Positions 31,611 to 41,815 of a stretch of 64,000 nucleotides of DNA are shown one piece after another. Source of the DNA: Podocnemis expansa (lineage: Eukaryota > Chordata > Testudines > Podocnemididae); the NCBI GenBank assembly GCA_007922195.1, contig ML681992.1:37102249-37166248 (forward strand), given 5' to 3'. The notes beneath the pieces are model-generated. The model searched no databases and was not told the origin of the DNA. It worked only from the letters and a program-made list of their open reading frames with translations. Each line of letters starts with the position of its first letter. The first letter of the stretch is position 1. The translations under genes were made by a program, and so were the position numbers.

Positions 31611-32650
31611 CTAGTGTGTTGTGAAGGTATGCACTGACAACCACGTAGCTGCCCTGCAGATCTCTTGGATTGGGACCTTGGTGAGGAAGGCTGTTGATGA
31701 AGCCTGGCCCTGGTAGAATGAGCCCTGATAGTCCCAGGAAGGGGCGTATAGGACTTTCCGTATCAGTCTTTGATACAGTTTACTATCCATTTGGAAATGC
31801 ACTGTGAGGACACTGGAAGACCTCTTTTGCGTTCAGCGACCACCACAAAGAGTTGGGAGGTCTTGTGGAACGGACACATGCACTCGATGTATGTTAGGAG
31901 TGCTCTTTTCACATCCAGAGTGTGCCACCTCCTCTGGTTCTGCCTAGCCCAATGATCTGGAAAAGATACTGGTAAGCAAATATCCTGATTGAGGTGAAAA
32001 GGAAAAACTATCTTAGGGAGGGAGGAGGGGTGGGGTTGCAGTACCACTTTATCAGGAAAGAACTTCATATATGGGGGTTCTAATGAAAGGGCAATCAACT
32101 CTGAGACCCTTCTAGCCGTGGTGATTGCTACTAAAAAGGCTACCGTCGAGGCAAGGACCAGTAAGGTACACAAGTCCAAGGGTTCATATGGGGACTCCAT
32201 TAGTGCAAGGAGGAATGGGTTCACGGGGTTGTGGGAAAAGTCTTTCGAACCCCTTCAGGAACATAGTGGAAGTAGGATGGGAGAAAACAGGGATCCCATC
32301 CGCCTTTTTGTTAAGGGCTGTGATCACTGCTAGGTGGCTTCTCAGTGAGGAAAGAGAGAGACCTTTGTCTCTAAGATCTAGCAGATAATCAAGGATTAGT
32401 TGTAAAGGAGCTAGTGTAGGGTTTAATCCTTTACCTCAAGCTCAGCTGGAAAACCGCTCCCATTTGGCTATATAGGTGGATGTGGTAGATGGTCTTCTAC
32501 TACCAACCAGGACCTTCATAACCCTGTCCAAGCAGAGCCTTTCACACTCACTGAGCCAAAGAGTCTCCAGCCTCTCAGATGCAGGTGACCTGGGTTTGGG
32601 TGCCACAGGTGCCCCAAGTCTTGTGTCAGGAGGTCCGCCCCCAGGAGGAG
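31611..32650 (-). pseudogene. DIRS tyrosine recombinase pseudogene
   Basis: The N-terminal part is DRVMKVLVGSRRPSTTSTYI then AKWERFSS (about 32.53-32.44 kb). The middle has LAVITALNKKADGIPVF. The catalytic part has the first Arg box TARRVSELIALSLEPPY (about 32.1 kb) and, after a stop, the H-x-x-R box RAHSTRA (about 31.72 kb). After another frame change comes PIQEICRAATWLSVHTFTTH. In DIRS recombinases the next residue is the Tyr of the H-T-F-x-x-H-Y motif, likely the nucleophile; here the codon is TAG (31611-31613). So R, H and R are recognisable but Tyr is lost. The frame overlaps the end of the RT-RNase H frame, as usual in DIRS. The protein would insert the circular cDNA. Confidence 0.85.
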
Positions 32651-34500
32651 ATGGAGTGGGGCTTCTATGGACAGGTCCTTTAGGAGTGAGAAACAGTGTT
32701 GTCTGGGCCAGTCCAGAGCCATCAATGCCATGTTTGCTCCATCCATCTTGGTCTTCAGAAGGACCTTGTGTATCAATAGGACCAGTGGGGAGGCACACAT
32801 TAGAGGGCCTGACCAGGTGACAAGGAAGACATCGGTGAGCAACCCCTCCTCCTGACCCCCAAGGCAAAAAAACTGCTGACACTTGCAGTTCTGCTGTGTC
32901 GCAAACAGGTCCACTTGAGGTGTTCACCCTTTGTCTACCAGGTGATAGAACATTGTATTGTGGAATGACCACGCATGATTTGCTAGAGGTTTTCTGCTGA
33001 GCAAGTCTGCTAGTCCGTTTTTCACTCCTTGTAGGTGTGCTGCCACTGGAGTGAAATTGTATTTCAGGGCTAATTCCAAGAGTTTGCACACTTCCTTGCA
33101 GAGAGCTGGGGAGCAGACACCCCCTTACCAGTTCATATAGAATATGGCTGCAGTGTTGTCCATTAGAACCTGGACCGACCTGCCTTGTATCCTGTCCAGA
33201 AAAGTCATGCAAGCAAATCTGATGGCCCAGAGTTCCTTCACATTTATGTGAAGAAGGCTGCCTGCATGAGACCAAAGTCCCTATGGGCACTAGTGTTTCA
33301 AAGGGAATTCCCCCCATGGCAAACCGGGGGTCCTTCCAGATGTGTAGTGCCCCCAGGACATCTCAGGGAACTGACAGTACCTTGACTGGGGGGGGGTCTC
33401 TCCATGGGTGGAACACCGTGAAGAACCAGACCTGGATGGGCTTCATTCTCAGGTGTGCCATCTGGATCACAGAGGTGGAGATTGCCATGTGCCCGAGCAG
33501 TTGTAGGCAGCAACAGGCTATGGTCACTTGAAACTCCTGCAGCTCCATAATGTGGTGCAGATGAACTGAAATCTTGAGGGGGGCAGAGAAACCCTCCCTT
33601 TGCCAGCATCCAGGAGAGCTACTATGAACTCTATGCTTTGGGATGGGCAGATTTTTGACTTTTCTAGATTTATGCAGAGACCCAGGTATGCACACAGGCG
33701 GGTTACCACTGTGACATTGAGCACTACCTGATCTCTCGGTTGCCTGTGTATTAACCAATCGTCTAGGTAGGAGTAGATCTTTATGCCCTACTGGTGCAGG
33801 AATGCAGCAACCAGTGCCATGAACATTGTGAACACCCTGGGGGCCAGAGAGAGCCCAAAGGGGAACGATGTGAACTGGAAGTGATTTCCCTGAACGATGA
33901 ACCTAAGGTACCTTCTGTGGCAGGGATGTATTGCTATGTGAAAGTAAGCGTCTTTTAGATCGAGGGCTGAGAACCAATCCCCGGGAGACAGAGACGGGAC
34001 GATCTGTGACAGGGAAACCATGTGGAACATTATTTTCCTTATGTGTTTGTTTAAGGCTCTGAGATCTAGAATGGGTCTTAGGTCCCCACTGGGTTTGGGG
34101 ACTAGAAAGTATTGGGAATAGAACCTTTTTCCCTGCTCTACTTTGGGATCCTTTCTATGGCCCCGAGGGAGAGGACCTTCTCACATTCCATCTTGAGCAA
34201 GTGATCTTGTTCCCAGTTCCCAAGGTTTAGGTGAGGGGGCAGTCTTCTGACCTGAGGAGCTGATTGAAACTGTATGCAATACTCTTCCGAGACTGTCTTA
34301 AGGACCCACTGGTCAGTTGTGATGTCAGCCCAGTGGTGTGCAAAGTAGTATAGGCAGTTGGCAAAGGTTGGGGTCAAGGCTGTGAGTTTGTTACCCTCAG
34401 AGTAACTGTCAAAAGCACTGCTTCCTCCCCATTGAGCGGTCAGTACCCTGCTCATGCCTGGTGGACAGTGAGGCATAGGGCTTTCCATCCCTGCTCAAGC
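32516..34500 (-). pseudogene. DIRS reverse transcriptase-RNase H pseudogene
   Basis: In order on the minus strand: WADITTDQWVLKTVSEEYCI (34.3 kb), YFLVPKPSGDLRPILDLRAL N, the first catalytic Asp in ALDLKDAYFHIAI (about 33.96 kb), FTSFPFGLSLAPRVF, a TAG stop (33788-33790), then the catalytic box IYSYLDDWLIHR (about 33.77 kb) and LGLCINLEKSKICPSQSIEF. RNase H follows: HINVKELWAIRFAC, VLMDNTAAIFYMNW, a stop, and HLQGVKNGLADLLSRKP. The C-terminal extension PQVDLFATQQNCKCQQFFCL is the DIRS pol signature. Catalytic boxes of RT are well kept, but several stops break the frame. The RT end overlaps the recombinase frame by at least 100 bp. Confidence 0.88.
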
Positions 34501-34528
34501 AGGCCTTATCCTTATTCAAGTCCCAGAG

Positions 34529-35230
34529 CTATTGTTGGGGATATTGGTAGGACTGAGAAAAGGAGCTCTGCATCTGGACTTGCTGCTTTAATTGCTGTAG
34601 CTGCTGTTGCAAGAGTTGATGAGGTTTCAAAGAACATCGGGCAGATTGTGGGGTGTACATTCCCAGCGATCTGAGGGTGGCTCTTGAGTCCTTCATGCCA
34701 TGCAGCTTAGCATCTGTGGACTCAGCAAAGAGGTCAGGGCCTTCAAATGGTAGTTCCTGAATGATAAGCTGCATCTGTGGGGACAGGCCTGAGCCCTGAA
34801 GCCAGGCAGAGCGGTGCATCACCACGGTGGATGCCATGGTATGCAAGGCTGTGTCCAGTGCATCCCAGGTAGACATCAGAGCATCTTTGGAGGCCAAGGC
34901 CCCTTCTTCAACCATCACCTCATAATCTCTGAGGTGGTCCTTGGGGATAAGGTCACAAAACGCCCCCACAGCTCTCCAGAGGTTAAAGATGTATCTCACC
35001 GTAAGGGCTTGGTGATTCGAGATACAAAGCTGTAGGACTGTGGTGGCATAAACCTTTCTGCCGAGTAAGTTGAGTTTTTTTGGCGTCTTTATGCTTGGGA
35101 GTAGAGCCTGGTTGGCCCTGTCTCTCTTTCTGGTTAACTGCATCTACAACCAGGGACCCTGGTGTAGGGTGTTGGAAAAGGAGAGCCAGTGGCAGGGGAA
35201 AAAAGCCCCCAGGACAGGGGTTGACACTGT
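34529..35230 (-). pseudogene. DIRS gag-like ORF, N-terminus missing
   Basis: The region LFQHPTPGSLVVDAVNQKER is in one frame; after a seven-T run (35075-35081, A7 on the coding strand) the reading moves to another frame with LNLLGRKVYATTVLQLCISN HQALTVRYIF, then VMASTV-type helices (TALHTMASTVVMHRSAWLQG), PQMQLIIQELPFEGPDLFAE STD and LHGMKDSRATLRSLGMYTP. The tail is Gln-rich (LLQQQLQQLKQQVQMQ). This is the DIRS gag-like protein that packages the RNA. One single-base homopolymer change explains the frame break. The upstream part is replaced by the repeat at 35231. Confidence 0.82.
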
Positions 35231-36326
35231 CTGGGTCTAGGGGACTTTTATTGATTTTTTTTCCTATTGATATTTCAGATTTGGAATAATCCATATGTGA
35301 TATGACATGTTTGGTATCAATAAACAGGCTGTAATCTGCTAGGAATGATTATATGATTTATATGTAGGTATTATATTTGTATTAGAAATTAGGAATCTTA
35401 TTTGTTTTATGTGTGTTCCAAGTTGTTTAAGCTGAGCCAGCCCCAGACTGGGAGTCAAATCAAATCATAGGGCTGGAAGGGACCTCATGAGATCATCAAG
35501 TCCAACCCTCTGGGAATGGAACCCAGGACCTTCTGCATATTAAGTAGAGGTGTTAGCCACTACACTATGTGGCTGCAAACTATTGTCATATTAATGGCTT
35601 ATCAGGAGGGGTCCCACCTGGAATGGTCCTAAGAAGAAACCTGTTTGACGGGTTACCCAGGCTGACCACGTGGCCCAAATCCATTTTGAGCTGGCAAGGA
35701 CTCTAAGACAAAAGTCTGGGGACCCATCCCCATTTTGTCTTTAGTCTTCAGGCTGTCTGCAACCAACAACCTCCCCTGGAACTATTCTTCTGTGGCTGAA
35801 CAAAGGACTGAGGCTCACCCAGGTGCTGGGTACATATCAGAGGACTGCTACTAACCTGAAAACTACATATTCTTCAAGGACTTGATTTCTATGGACTCAA
35901 GACCATTTGTATGCACGTGTTTCACTTTGACCCTTTAACATTTCTCATGTTTTGGTTGTTTTCTTTTTCTGTTAAACCTCTAGTTATAGTTACTAAAGGA
36001 CTGGCTGGCAGCATGGTATTTTGGGTAAGATCCAAGCCTATCCTGTTCTGGGTGATGTGGCTGGCCCTTTGGGGTCAGGAGAACCTATTTCTTAAAGAGA
36101 CCCAGTGGCTAGAGGGGACCATAGGAACTGATTTGCAGTAAGGGGCTGTTTCTGTTTTGTTATGCTTGATGATAACCAAAGTGGGGAATCAAAAGCATGT
36201 TTTGTTGCTGACTGGGAGACTGGTTTAAGTACCACCCATCAGTGCTTTGGGGGTTTGACCCCTGCTTTTGCAGCTTGCCCTGATATTGGCACATTCGGAA
36301 GGTTCTCCCAGGAGGCTTGGGTCACA
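35231..36326 (+). repeat. Unclassified ~1 kb dispersed repeat, copy 2, carrying a SINE
   Basis: It runs from CTGGGTCTAGGGGACTTTTA to GGAGGCTTGGGTCACA and is collinear with 9891-10882. Minus the SINE its length is about 980 bp, against 992 bp in copy 1. It sits precisely between the truncated DIRS gag and the truncated Harb-3. Coding potential is not shared between the copies. Confidence 0.7.
35462..35574 (-). mobile_element. tRNA-derived SINE with a CR1-like 3' tail
   Basis: On the minus strand the head AGCCACATAGTGTAGTGGCT AACACCTC carries a pol III A box (TAGTGTAGTGG), and AAGGTCCTGGGTTCCATTCC carries a near-perfect B box (GGTTCCATTCC against GGTTCRANNCC). The head resembles tRNA-Val/Glu genes. 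It joins directly to a CR1 3' end (AGGGTTGGACTTGATGATCT, CATGAGGTCCCTTCCAGCCC TATGATT). Tails borrowed from CR1 let CR1 reverse transcriptase mobilise such SINEs (known for tortoise SINEs). Copy 1 of the host repeat at about 10.12 kb lacks it and so serves as an empty site. Confidence 0.82.
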
Positions 36327-36604
36327 CATGGTGCCCTCCAACCCCTACTGCTTCCAGGGTGGCAGGGGAAGGATCGTGGGGTGTCCCACATCCCCCACCT
36401 GGCCCGGCAGCAAGGGAATAGATTGTGGGGCACCCTGCAGCTCCCACCGCTGGCCTGTGGCATGCTGGGCACTGTTGTCACTCAGTCACACAGGCTCATT
36501 AATTTCCTCCTGCTTCACAGAGCTTTGACTCTTGGGAATGTGCAGGGGATTGTGTACAGATCTACAGCAGTTCCTGAAGCACAGCAGAGCAATGGGTAGC
36601 AGAG

Positions 36605-37185
36605 ATACCCTTACTTTGTCACCAGGCCACCTTGCCACAGAGTATATCAATAGAAAGGACTATTTTTCTATTGTTATACAAGCATCAGTGAGTCAACAAG
36701 GGCATTTCACTAACATCAGCATTGCCTGGGCAGGAGAGGTGCATGATGCTCACACTTTTAAGAACACAGAACTATTCAAAAACATGCAACCTGGAACTTT
36801 CTTTGCTGATTGGCACAGGCGATGCTGAAATGCAAATAATGATCTTGGGGGACCCAACCTATTTCTTGCTCCTCTGACTCATAAAACTGTACACTGGCCA
36901 TGTCAGCAGTACCAAGGAAAGATCCAGCTATCACCTCAGCAAGTGCAAAATGACAGTTGAATTTGCTTTTGGTAGACTGAAGGGACAAAAACCTCCCAAG
37001 GTTTATAGCTGCTTGCTGTATCCTCATCATATTTGTGGGGAAAAAAAGGGGGAGATAGTTGCTGCCTGGGTTGAGTGGCTGTCTGCTGTGTTTGAGTAGC
37101 AAGACACAAACACTAACAGAACAGCTCAACACAAAGCTGTATGGCTCAGAGACGCATTAAAAAAGCACTTTAACGTGAGTCACAG
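36605..37185 (+). pseudogene. Harb-3 HARBI1-like transposase, C-terminal half
   Basis: It starts SPGHLATEYINRKDYFSIVI QA, then GHFTNISIAWAGEVHDAHTF and FKNMQPGTFFADWH. A frame change near 36815 leads to GDAEMQIMILGDPTYFLLL (second catalytic Asp), a stop, LIKLYTGHVSS, and TVEFAFGRLKG (catalytic Glu). The first catalytic Asp region and the N-terminal half are absent. At least one stop and one frameshift are present, so it is non-functional. Confidence 0.8.
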
Positions 37186-37194
37186 TAATGCTCT

Positions 37195-37830
37195 GTATAT
37201 GATGCTTGTATTGTGGCCTGTTCAGAACTGTGTGATGCTGTGAAAGGGGTGGACTAAGTCCAGACAACCCCTGGTGGAGGCCCTGTCACACTTCAGTTCA
37301 GAAGAATGGAGGAAAAGTCCCCCAGGAATCCCCCAGTGGCTGCAAGGGAAGTAGCAAATCAGGAGTGACCAATTAGGGACCAGAAGGGTCATATGAAATG
37401 AAGCAAAAGCAGAGCCATCAGTTTCTGCCTGGAGCTCAAAGAGACAGGAGCTGGTGTCTGGCTGGCAGTAAGAGCAGCAGGACAGCTGGACGCAGGGAAG
37501 GCTACTGAAGGCAGGGTGACTGGCTGGCTGTATGAGCAGGAGGACCAAGGCCATGTCAGAGTGGGCAAACTGAACTCAGAACCCAGCCAAACCAGACAAG
37601 GGTTTCGTGGTGTGCCCTACTGGACAGGGTGAAAGCTGAGGTGAGGGAGGGCTGCCGAAAGGTGTATCAACTAAAGGTACCAAGATGGTCCCCATTTAGG
37701 TTGTTAGAGAAGTCATTTCCTCCAGGAAAGAAGCCTTGGTGCTAAGAACCCACATGAGGGCCATCAGAAAGAGCTAGAGATTGTAGTCGATGAAGACCTG
37801 CAGAACAACCATTGGTTCAAGGCACTCTGC
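37195..37830. other. Unclassified non-coding sequence inside Harb-3
   Basis: Purine-rich, with GGACTAAGTCCAGACAACCC and CTGGCTGGCAGTAAGAGCAG. It could be element 3' UTR or an inserted repeat; I recognise no family. An AATAAA occurs at 37848. Confidence 0.3.
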
Positions 37831-38189
37831 TGTATATGCAGTGAATTAATAAACATGAATATTTTCCAAACAATGGAGTGCTATTCAGTAACAAAACCAG
37901 TGCAAGGAAGAAACAGTGCCATCTAAAAGCAAATACATTCAGACAAAATTAATGGAACAGACTCTAACATGAGGAAGAAACACTCATTTGTGTTTTATCT
38001 ACAAATGCCACAACTGCAGCTTTCACATGTCACTGTATGTGAACCTGTGATTGTCTTTAATGTTCCTCAGGATGGTGTGGTAGTGGTAGAGATGTGGCCC
38101 CTGATATCATGTGAAATGTTGATGGAGCACATGGCAAGGTACTGTAACAGAGTTCTCCTTGGATTGAAAAGGAAATAAACTCCATCACT

Positions 38190-39800
38190 TTTGAACCTAT
38201 AGGTCCACAAGGGTCTGCTGTGTCTATGTTCACTACTGGAGAAGCCCCACTATATCTAGATGCATCTTCCTTTCCTTTTCCTGCTGGCATTCCTGAGCCT
38301 TTTTCTTGTCCACTTTTTTCTTCTCCAGACTTTCTGCAATGTTCTCCCTCCAGGGGCTCTTTGCTCCTTGTCTGATGGCACACTGGTTTATAGAATCCCT
38401 TTGAACATGTTATCCTGAGCCTTCATCTTTCTCTTCCTTTTCTGGCTCAGGAAAGGTCATACTGTCAGCAGCTGCAGATAAAACACACAGAGGCATTGTC
38501 AGTAGAGTCACAATAAAAAGTGAAAAATTAAGATTAGAACTCCGTCCACTTGCTCTTCAGAAGTTTTACACAAGACATGCTTATTGTGTATGTTCTACAC
38601 AATACTCTCCTGCTTTTGCATGACTGTGCCTGGCACCAGTTAGAGCACCAGCTGTGGTGAATGTGGCACACCAGAAGTGAGGGACATGAGAAGGGAATTG
38701 CCTGCTTGTATGAAACATAGCATAGGCCAGTGAAACTGGACCCTGACACCATTTTCTGCAAACGGTTGTGGTGATTTTAACTGATGTCCCATTCACAGGT
38801 GTAACACAACCTCAGAGATTGCAGGTGCTGCTGGTGTCCCAAAGCCACCAATGCCCATATGCTGCTAGCCTGTTTATTGCAGGGGTTCTTGCCACAGTTA
38901 CCACTGACTGGCACAGGCAAATGTTCTATTGTTGAGGAAGAAATAATGCAGCCCTCCTTAGAAACATTTAGAAGAGGACTACACTGTACCTCCATGAATG
39001 TTTCATCTTGATCTCTCAGAACCATTCATGGGATGTCCCTGTGTGTTAACAAAATGGCTCCACATAACTCCCCCCATCTAACTCTACAGGCAATGAAAAA
39101 GCAGATGACGTTACTTTTCTTTGTTGTTTCACTACCTCTTCCAGTACAATCATGTTAAGGATAAATTGATATGTGTGTCCTGTTATGCTGGAAGCACTGT
39201 CACTGCAATGGGAAATACACATACACACTTACCCAAGGTTCTTTCATGTGCAATGGGCTTGTCAATGCTCAACTGCTGTGACTGATTAGACTGCGTTAGA
39301 GTCTCAAACAATTCCTGAGTAATGGTTAAAATGGACCCCCCCTGCTCACATGGCCCTCATCTTCCTCTCTCACCTCCTCTTAAGCTTCGTTGTTTGTACC
39401 AGGAGTCTCTGACTTGGAGTCCTGAGAGGTATCCACAGTGGTGTGTGGGGTGGTGGTGGGCTCATCACCAAGCATGCCATGCCGTTCTTAGTAAAATCAG
39501 CAGGTCTGCAATTCAGCACTGAAATAATTGTTGGTCTCCCTGGCCTTCTATTGTGCCTGATAATGTTCCTTCAGTTTCATGTGGCACTGCTGATGGTTTT
39601 TGTTGTATCCCTTCTTTTCTATCCCCTGTAAAATCTGCTGGTAGATGAACACATCTTTGCAGCTGTTCCATAGCTCTGCTTGTCCAGCCACTTCTCCCGA
39701 AGGTTCAAGAGTTCCAATACCTTCTGTCTATTGGAATGTGTAGTCAGCCTGGTCATTTGGACAGCCACACACAACAATGGAGAGCTGCTAGGAGTGTTCC
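38190..39800 (-). pseudogene. Harb-3 Myb/SANT-like accessory protein pseudogene
   Basis: Exon 1 on the minus strand reads KVLELLNLREKWLDKQSYGT, a one-base shift, then KDVFIYQQILQGIEKKGYNK, NHQQCHMKLKEHYQAQ, a stop, KARETNNYFSAELQTC and DEPTTTPHTTVDTSQDSKSE, with a GTGAGC donor after REEDEGH (about 39.35 kb). The C-terminal exon (about 38.48-38.22 kb) has LPEPEKEEKDEGSG, AKSPWRENIAESLEKKK and CQQEKERKMHLDIVGLLQ. This is the Myb/SANT-like trihelix domain plus a charged C-terminal helix, the usual make-up of Harbinger accessory proteins. The central 38.5-39.3 kb shows no convincing coding and may be intron. Several stops make it dead. Confidence 0.72.
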
Positions 39801-40284
39801 CTGAACAAAGACAGACAAACAGGAAAAGGCCTTTCAAAAATTCATGAGGCTTAAAAGTAGGGGAACCTTCCAGTATCTAGGCTGCTAGAGAGCAGACCTC
39901 ACAACTGGGACCAGAGCAATCGATGTCAGGACATTATGATACAGCTGCTAGAGGATGGTTAGGGTTAGCATGAGTAGGACAGTCTGCTCTCACACTGTGT
40001 CAACCTCAGTACAGAACTGCTCAGGGAGGTCACTGTAATGTGGCACTTACATTAGTAGGACACAAATTTAGGCGTGGACACATGCACAACTAAATTAACT
40101 TATGATGGTTATACTGACCAAACTTTGTAGTGTGGATGAGGGCTCACTATCTTAAGTCTTCATTCTCATACATTTATTGTTCAGTGACTTAATAGACTCA
40201 TCTATAACATCTAATTGAATTCTCATATTCTTAAAAATAGATGAGCTGGGCATTCATATGGACTCACAGACAAAATGTATCCAA

Positions 40285-40385
40285 CTTCTATAAAAATATA
40301 CAATGAGTCCTGTGGCACTTAAAGACTAACAAAGACTCCTTGTTTGTTTTGCTGAAACTAGACTAACACAGCTACCTTTTTAGAG
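40285..40385. repeat. Fold-back repeat, internally deleted
   Basis: Left arm AATGAGTCCTGTGGCACTTA AAGACTAACAA passes directly into right arm AGACTCCTTGTTTGTTTTGC and the outer motif CTAGACTAACACAGCTACC; the central hairpin is gone. Confidence 0.7.
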
Positions 40386-41689
40386 CTATTAAAATATGCA
40401 ACCTTGAATTTCCATTTGCCTGAATTAGGGCCATACCCGTAGAAAGTTTTCTGCTTCTTGCGATTTTCTAATGGTGTCTGCATTTTCTCCTTTTTCGGAT
40501 ACTTTCTTTCAGTATTGCAGGTCCATTCCTCACAGCTGTTTGTTAGTGTTGCAGAATTGTTTGCTTTTCATTTGTAGCTGAACAGAGTGCTTTAAAAATA
40601 AAACACTAGCTGACTTTGCCTTACTGATCCCTTCTGAAGATTTTATCTTGTTTGTGAAATTGGCAATTCTCATGTCCGTTCTCAGCTTTTATGTATCATT
40701 CAGTTGGAGAAACAATCAGAATCCTATTAGTTTGATCAATTTCAATTTTACTTTATATTGCTTCTGTTTTCTTTTATACAGTTCATCTGCTGTACCTAAA
40801 AATAAACATTTAAAAAAAAACCCTTCTCTGGTAGACATATTTTACATATGTTAGATCAGCAGTTTTTGTTTATGGGATCTGTCCAACATTTAGTTCAGAT
40901 TCTCCACCTTTCCTTTCTCCAGGGATAAACAGTCTACCGCTTAGATTGTTAAAATTTTTTGTTTGCATTATTGTAACTCTTTGGTCATAAACCAGGACCC
41001 ATTGTAATAGGAAATGAATTCATTCACCCTTGTCATTTTGGTAGATGAGAAAACCCTGAATTTCCTATTCAGTTTGTGGTCTTCTACATTAGAACTATGT
41101 AGGAGCTCTGCTGTGGGTGACTTGTGTTCTTTGTTGTGAGATGGTGGTTTGTTTGGAAAGCAGCTTTTTTTTTTGAAATGTGATGTTTACTTGTACTATG
41201 AGACCAATGTCTCTTATAAAAAGATGGCATCAGAGGGTTCCATCAAAGTAGTTCTGTTTTTATATCAAATACACTTTGTTTTATAAGCTGTATACTCAGA
41301 TAGACTATAAGGTAATAAATAGTCAACACTGGAAACTAAACCTGGGGTCTGAGACTCAGACTGGGTTCCTTCCCTGCTTTTTCATCATAACCAGTATTGT
41401 TGATGTCAGGGCTTTGAAGGCAAAATCAGGTCATTGTTCATACGTGGGAACCCTATTACTGTCAAGTGAAATTGCACAGGTGTAACTGATTGGAACTAAA
41501 AGTTGTCTACATGAGGAAATAAGTACAGAATGAGGTAGTCATGAATTTAAAACATATTAGCTACCTTCACAAACTCTGTAAGTGTGGACTAAGAATATTC
41601 CCATGGGAAGTTAGCATAAAATAACTAGTTCTTCTGCTCTTGCTTACCATGTAGATAAGCTCTTTGAAAACAACTGAGAGCATCTCTAT
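40386..41689. other. AT-rich non-coding interval
   Basis: Nothing recognised. Confidence 0.4.
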
Positions 41690-41810
41690 ACTTCTAACAA
41701 ATTTATTTATCACATGAGATTTTGTGGTAGAGAAAATCCCACTTCATCAGAATCTTGAAACTCCCTGTTTGTTTTGGTGAACTAAACTAACATGGCTACC
41801 CCTTTGGAAC
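41690..41810. repeat. Fold-back repeat, right arm partly deleted
   Basis: Left arm TAACAAATTTATTTATCACA TGAGATTTTG and GAGAAAATCCCACTTCATCA; then CTCCCTGTTTGTTTTGGTGA and the outer motif ACTAACATGGCTACCCCTTT. It ends right beside the next MITE. Confidence 0.65.
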
Positions 41811-41815
41811 TTGTA

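Larger units (their letters stand above)
31160..35230 (-). mobile_element. DIRS-type tyrosine-recombinase retrotransposon, 5' end missing
   Basis: Read on the minus strand the order is gag-like ORF (35.23-34.53 kb), RT then RNase H (34.49-32.5 kb), and an overlapping tyrosine recombinase frame (33.0-31.6 kb), then inverted terminal and internal complementary repeats (31.51-31.18 kb). That order and the absence of an integrase are diagnostic of DIRS elements, which integrate through the recombinase. The gag end is cut where the ~1 kb unclassified repeat begins at 35231, so the 5' terminal repeat is lost. Several stops and frameshifts mark it as dead. Confidence 0.9.
36327..40145. mobile_element. 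Harb-3: decayed PIF/Harbinger transposon, left end lost
   Basis: It contains a transposase remnant (+) at 36.6-37.2 kb and a Myb/SANT-like remnant (-) at 38.2-39.8 kb, again tail to tail. The right end zone (40068-40143) reads GCGTGGACACATGCACAACT, ACTTATGATGGTTATACTGA and TTTGTAGTGTGGATGAGGGC, like the common Harbinger terminal pattern. The left end is missing, replaced by the ~1 kb repeat. Divergence is greater than in Harb-1 and Harb-2 and its Myb domain is of another subtype, so it is a separate family. Confidence 0.75.

Noticed and set aside
31160..35230. Endogenous retrovirus
   Set aside because: There is no LTR, protease, integrase or envelope; the tyrosine recombinase, overlapping frames and complementary repeats define a DIRS retrotransposon.
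35510..35574. A functional tRNA gene
   Set aside because: The head has A and B boxes but a mismatched anticodon stem, and is fused to a CR1 tail, so it is a SINE rather than a tRNA gene.
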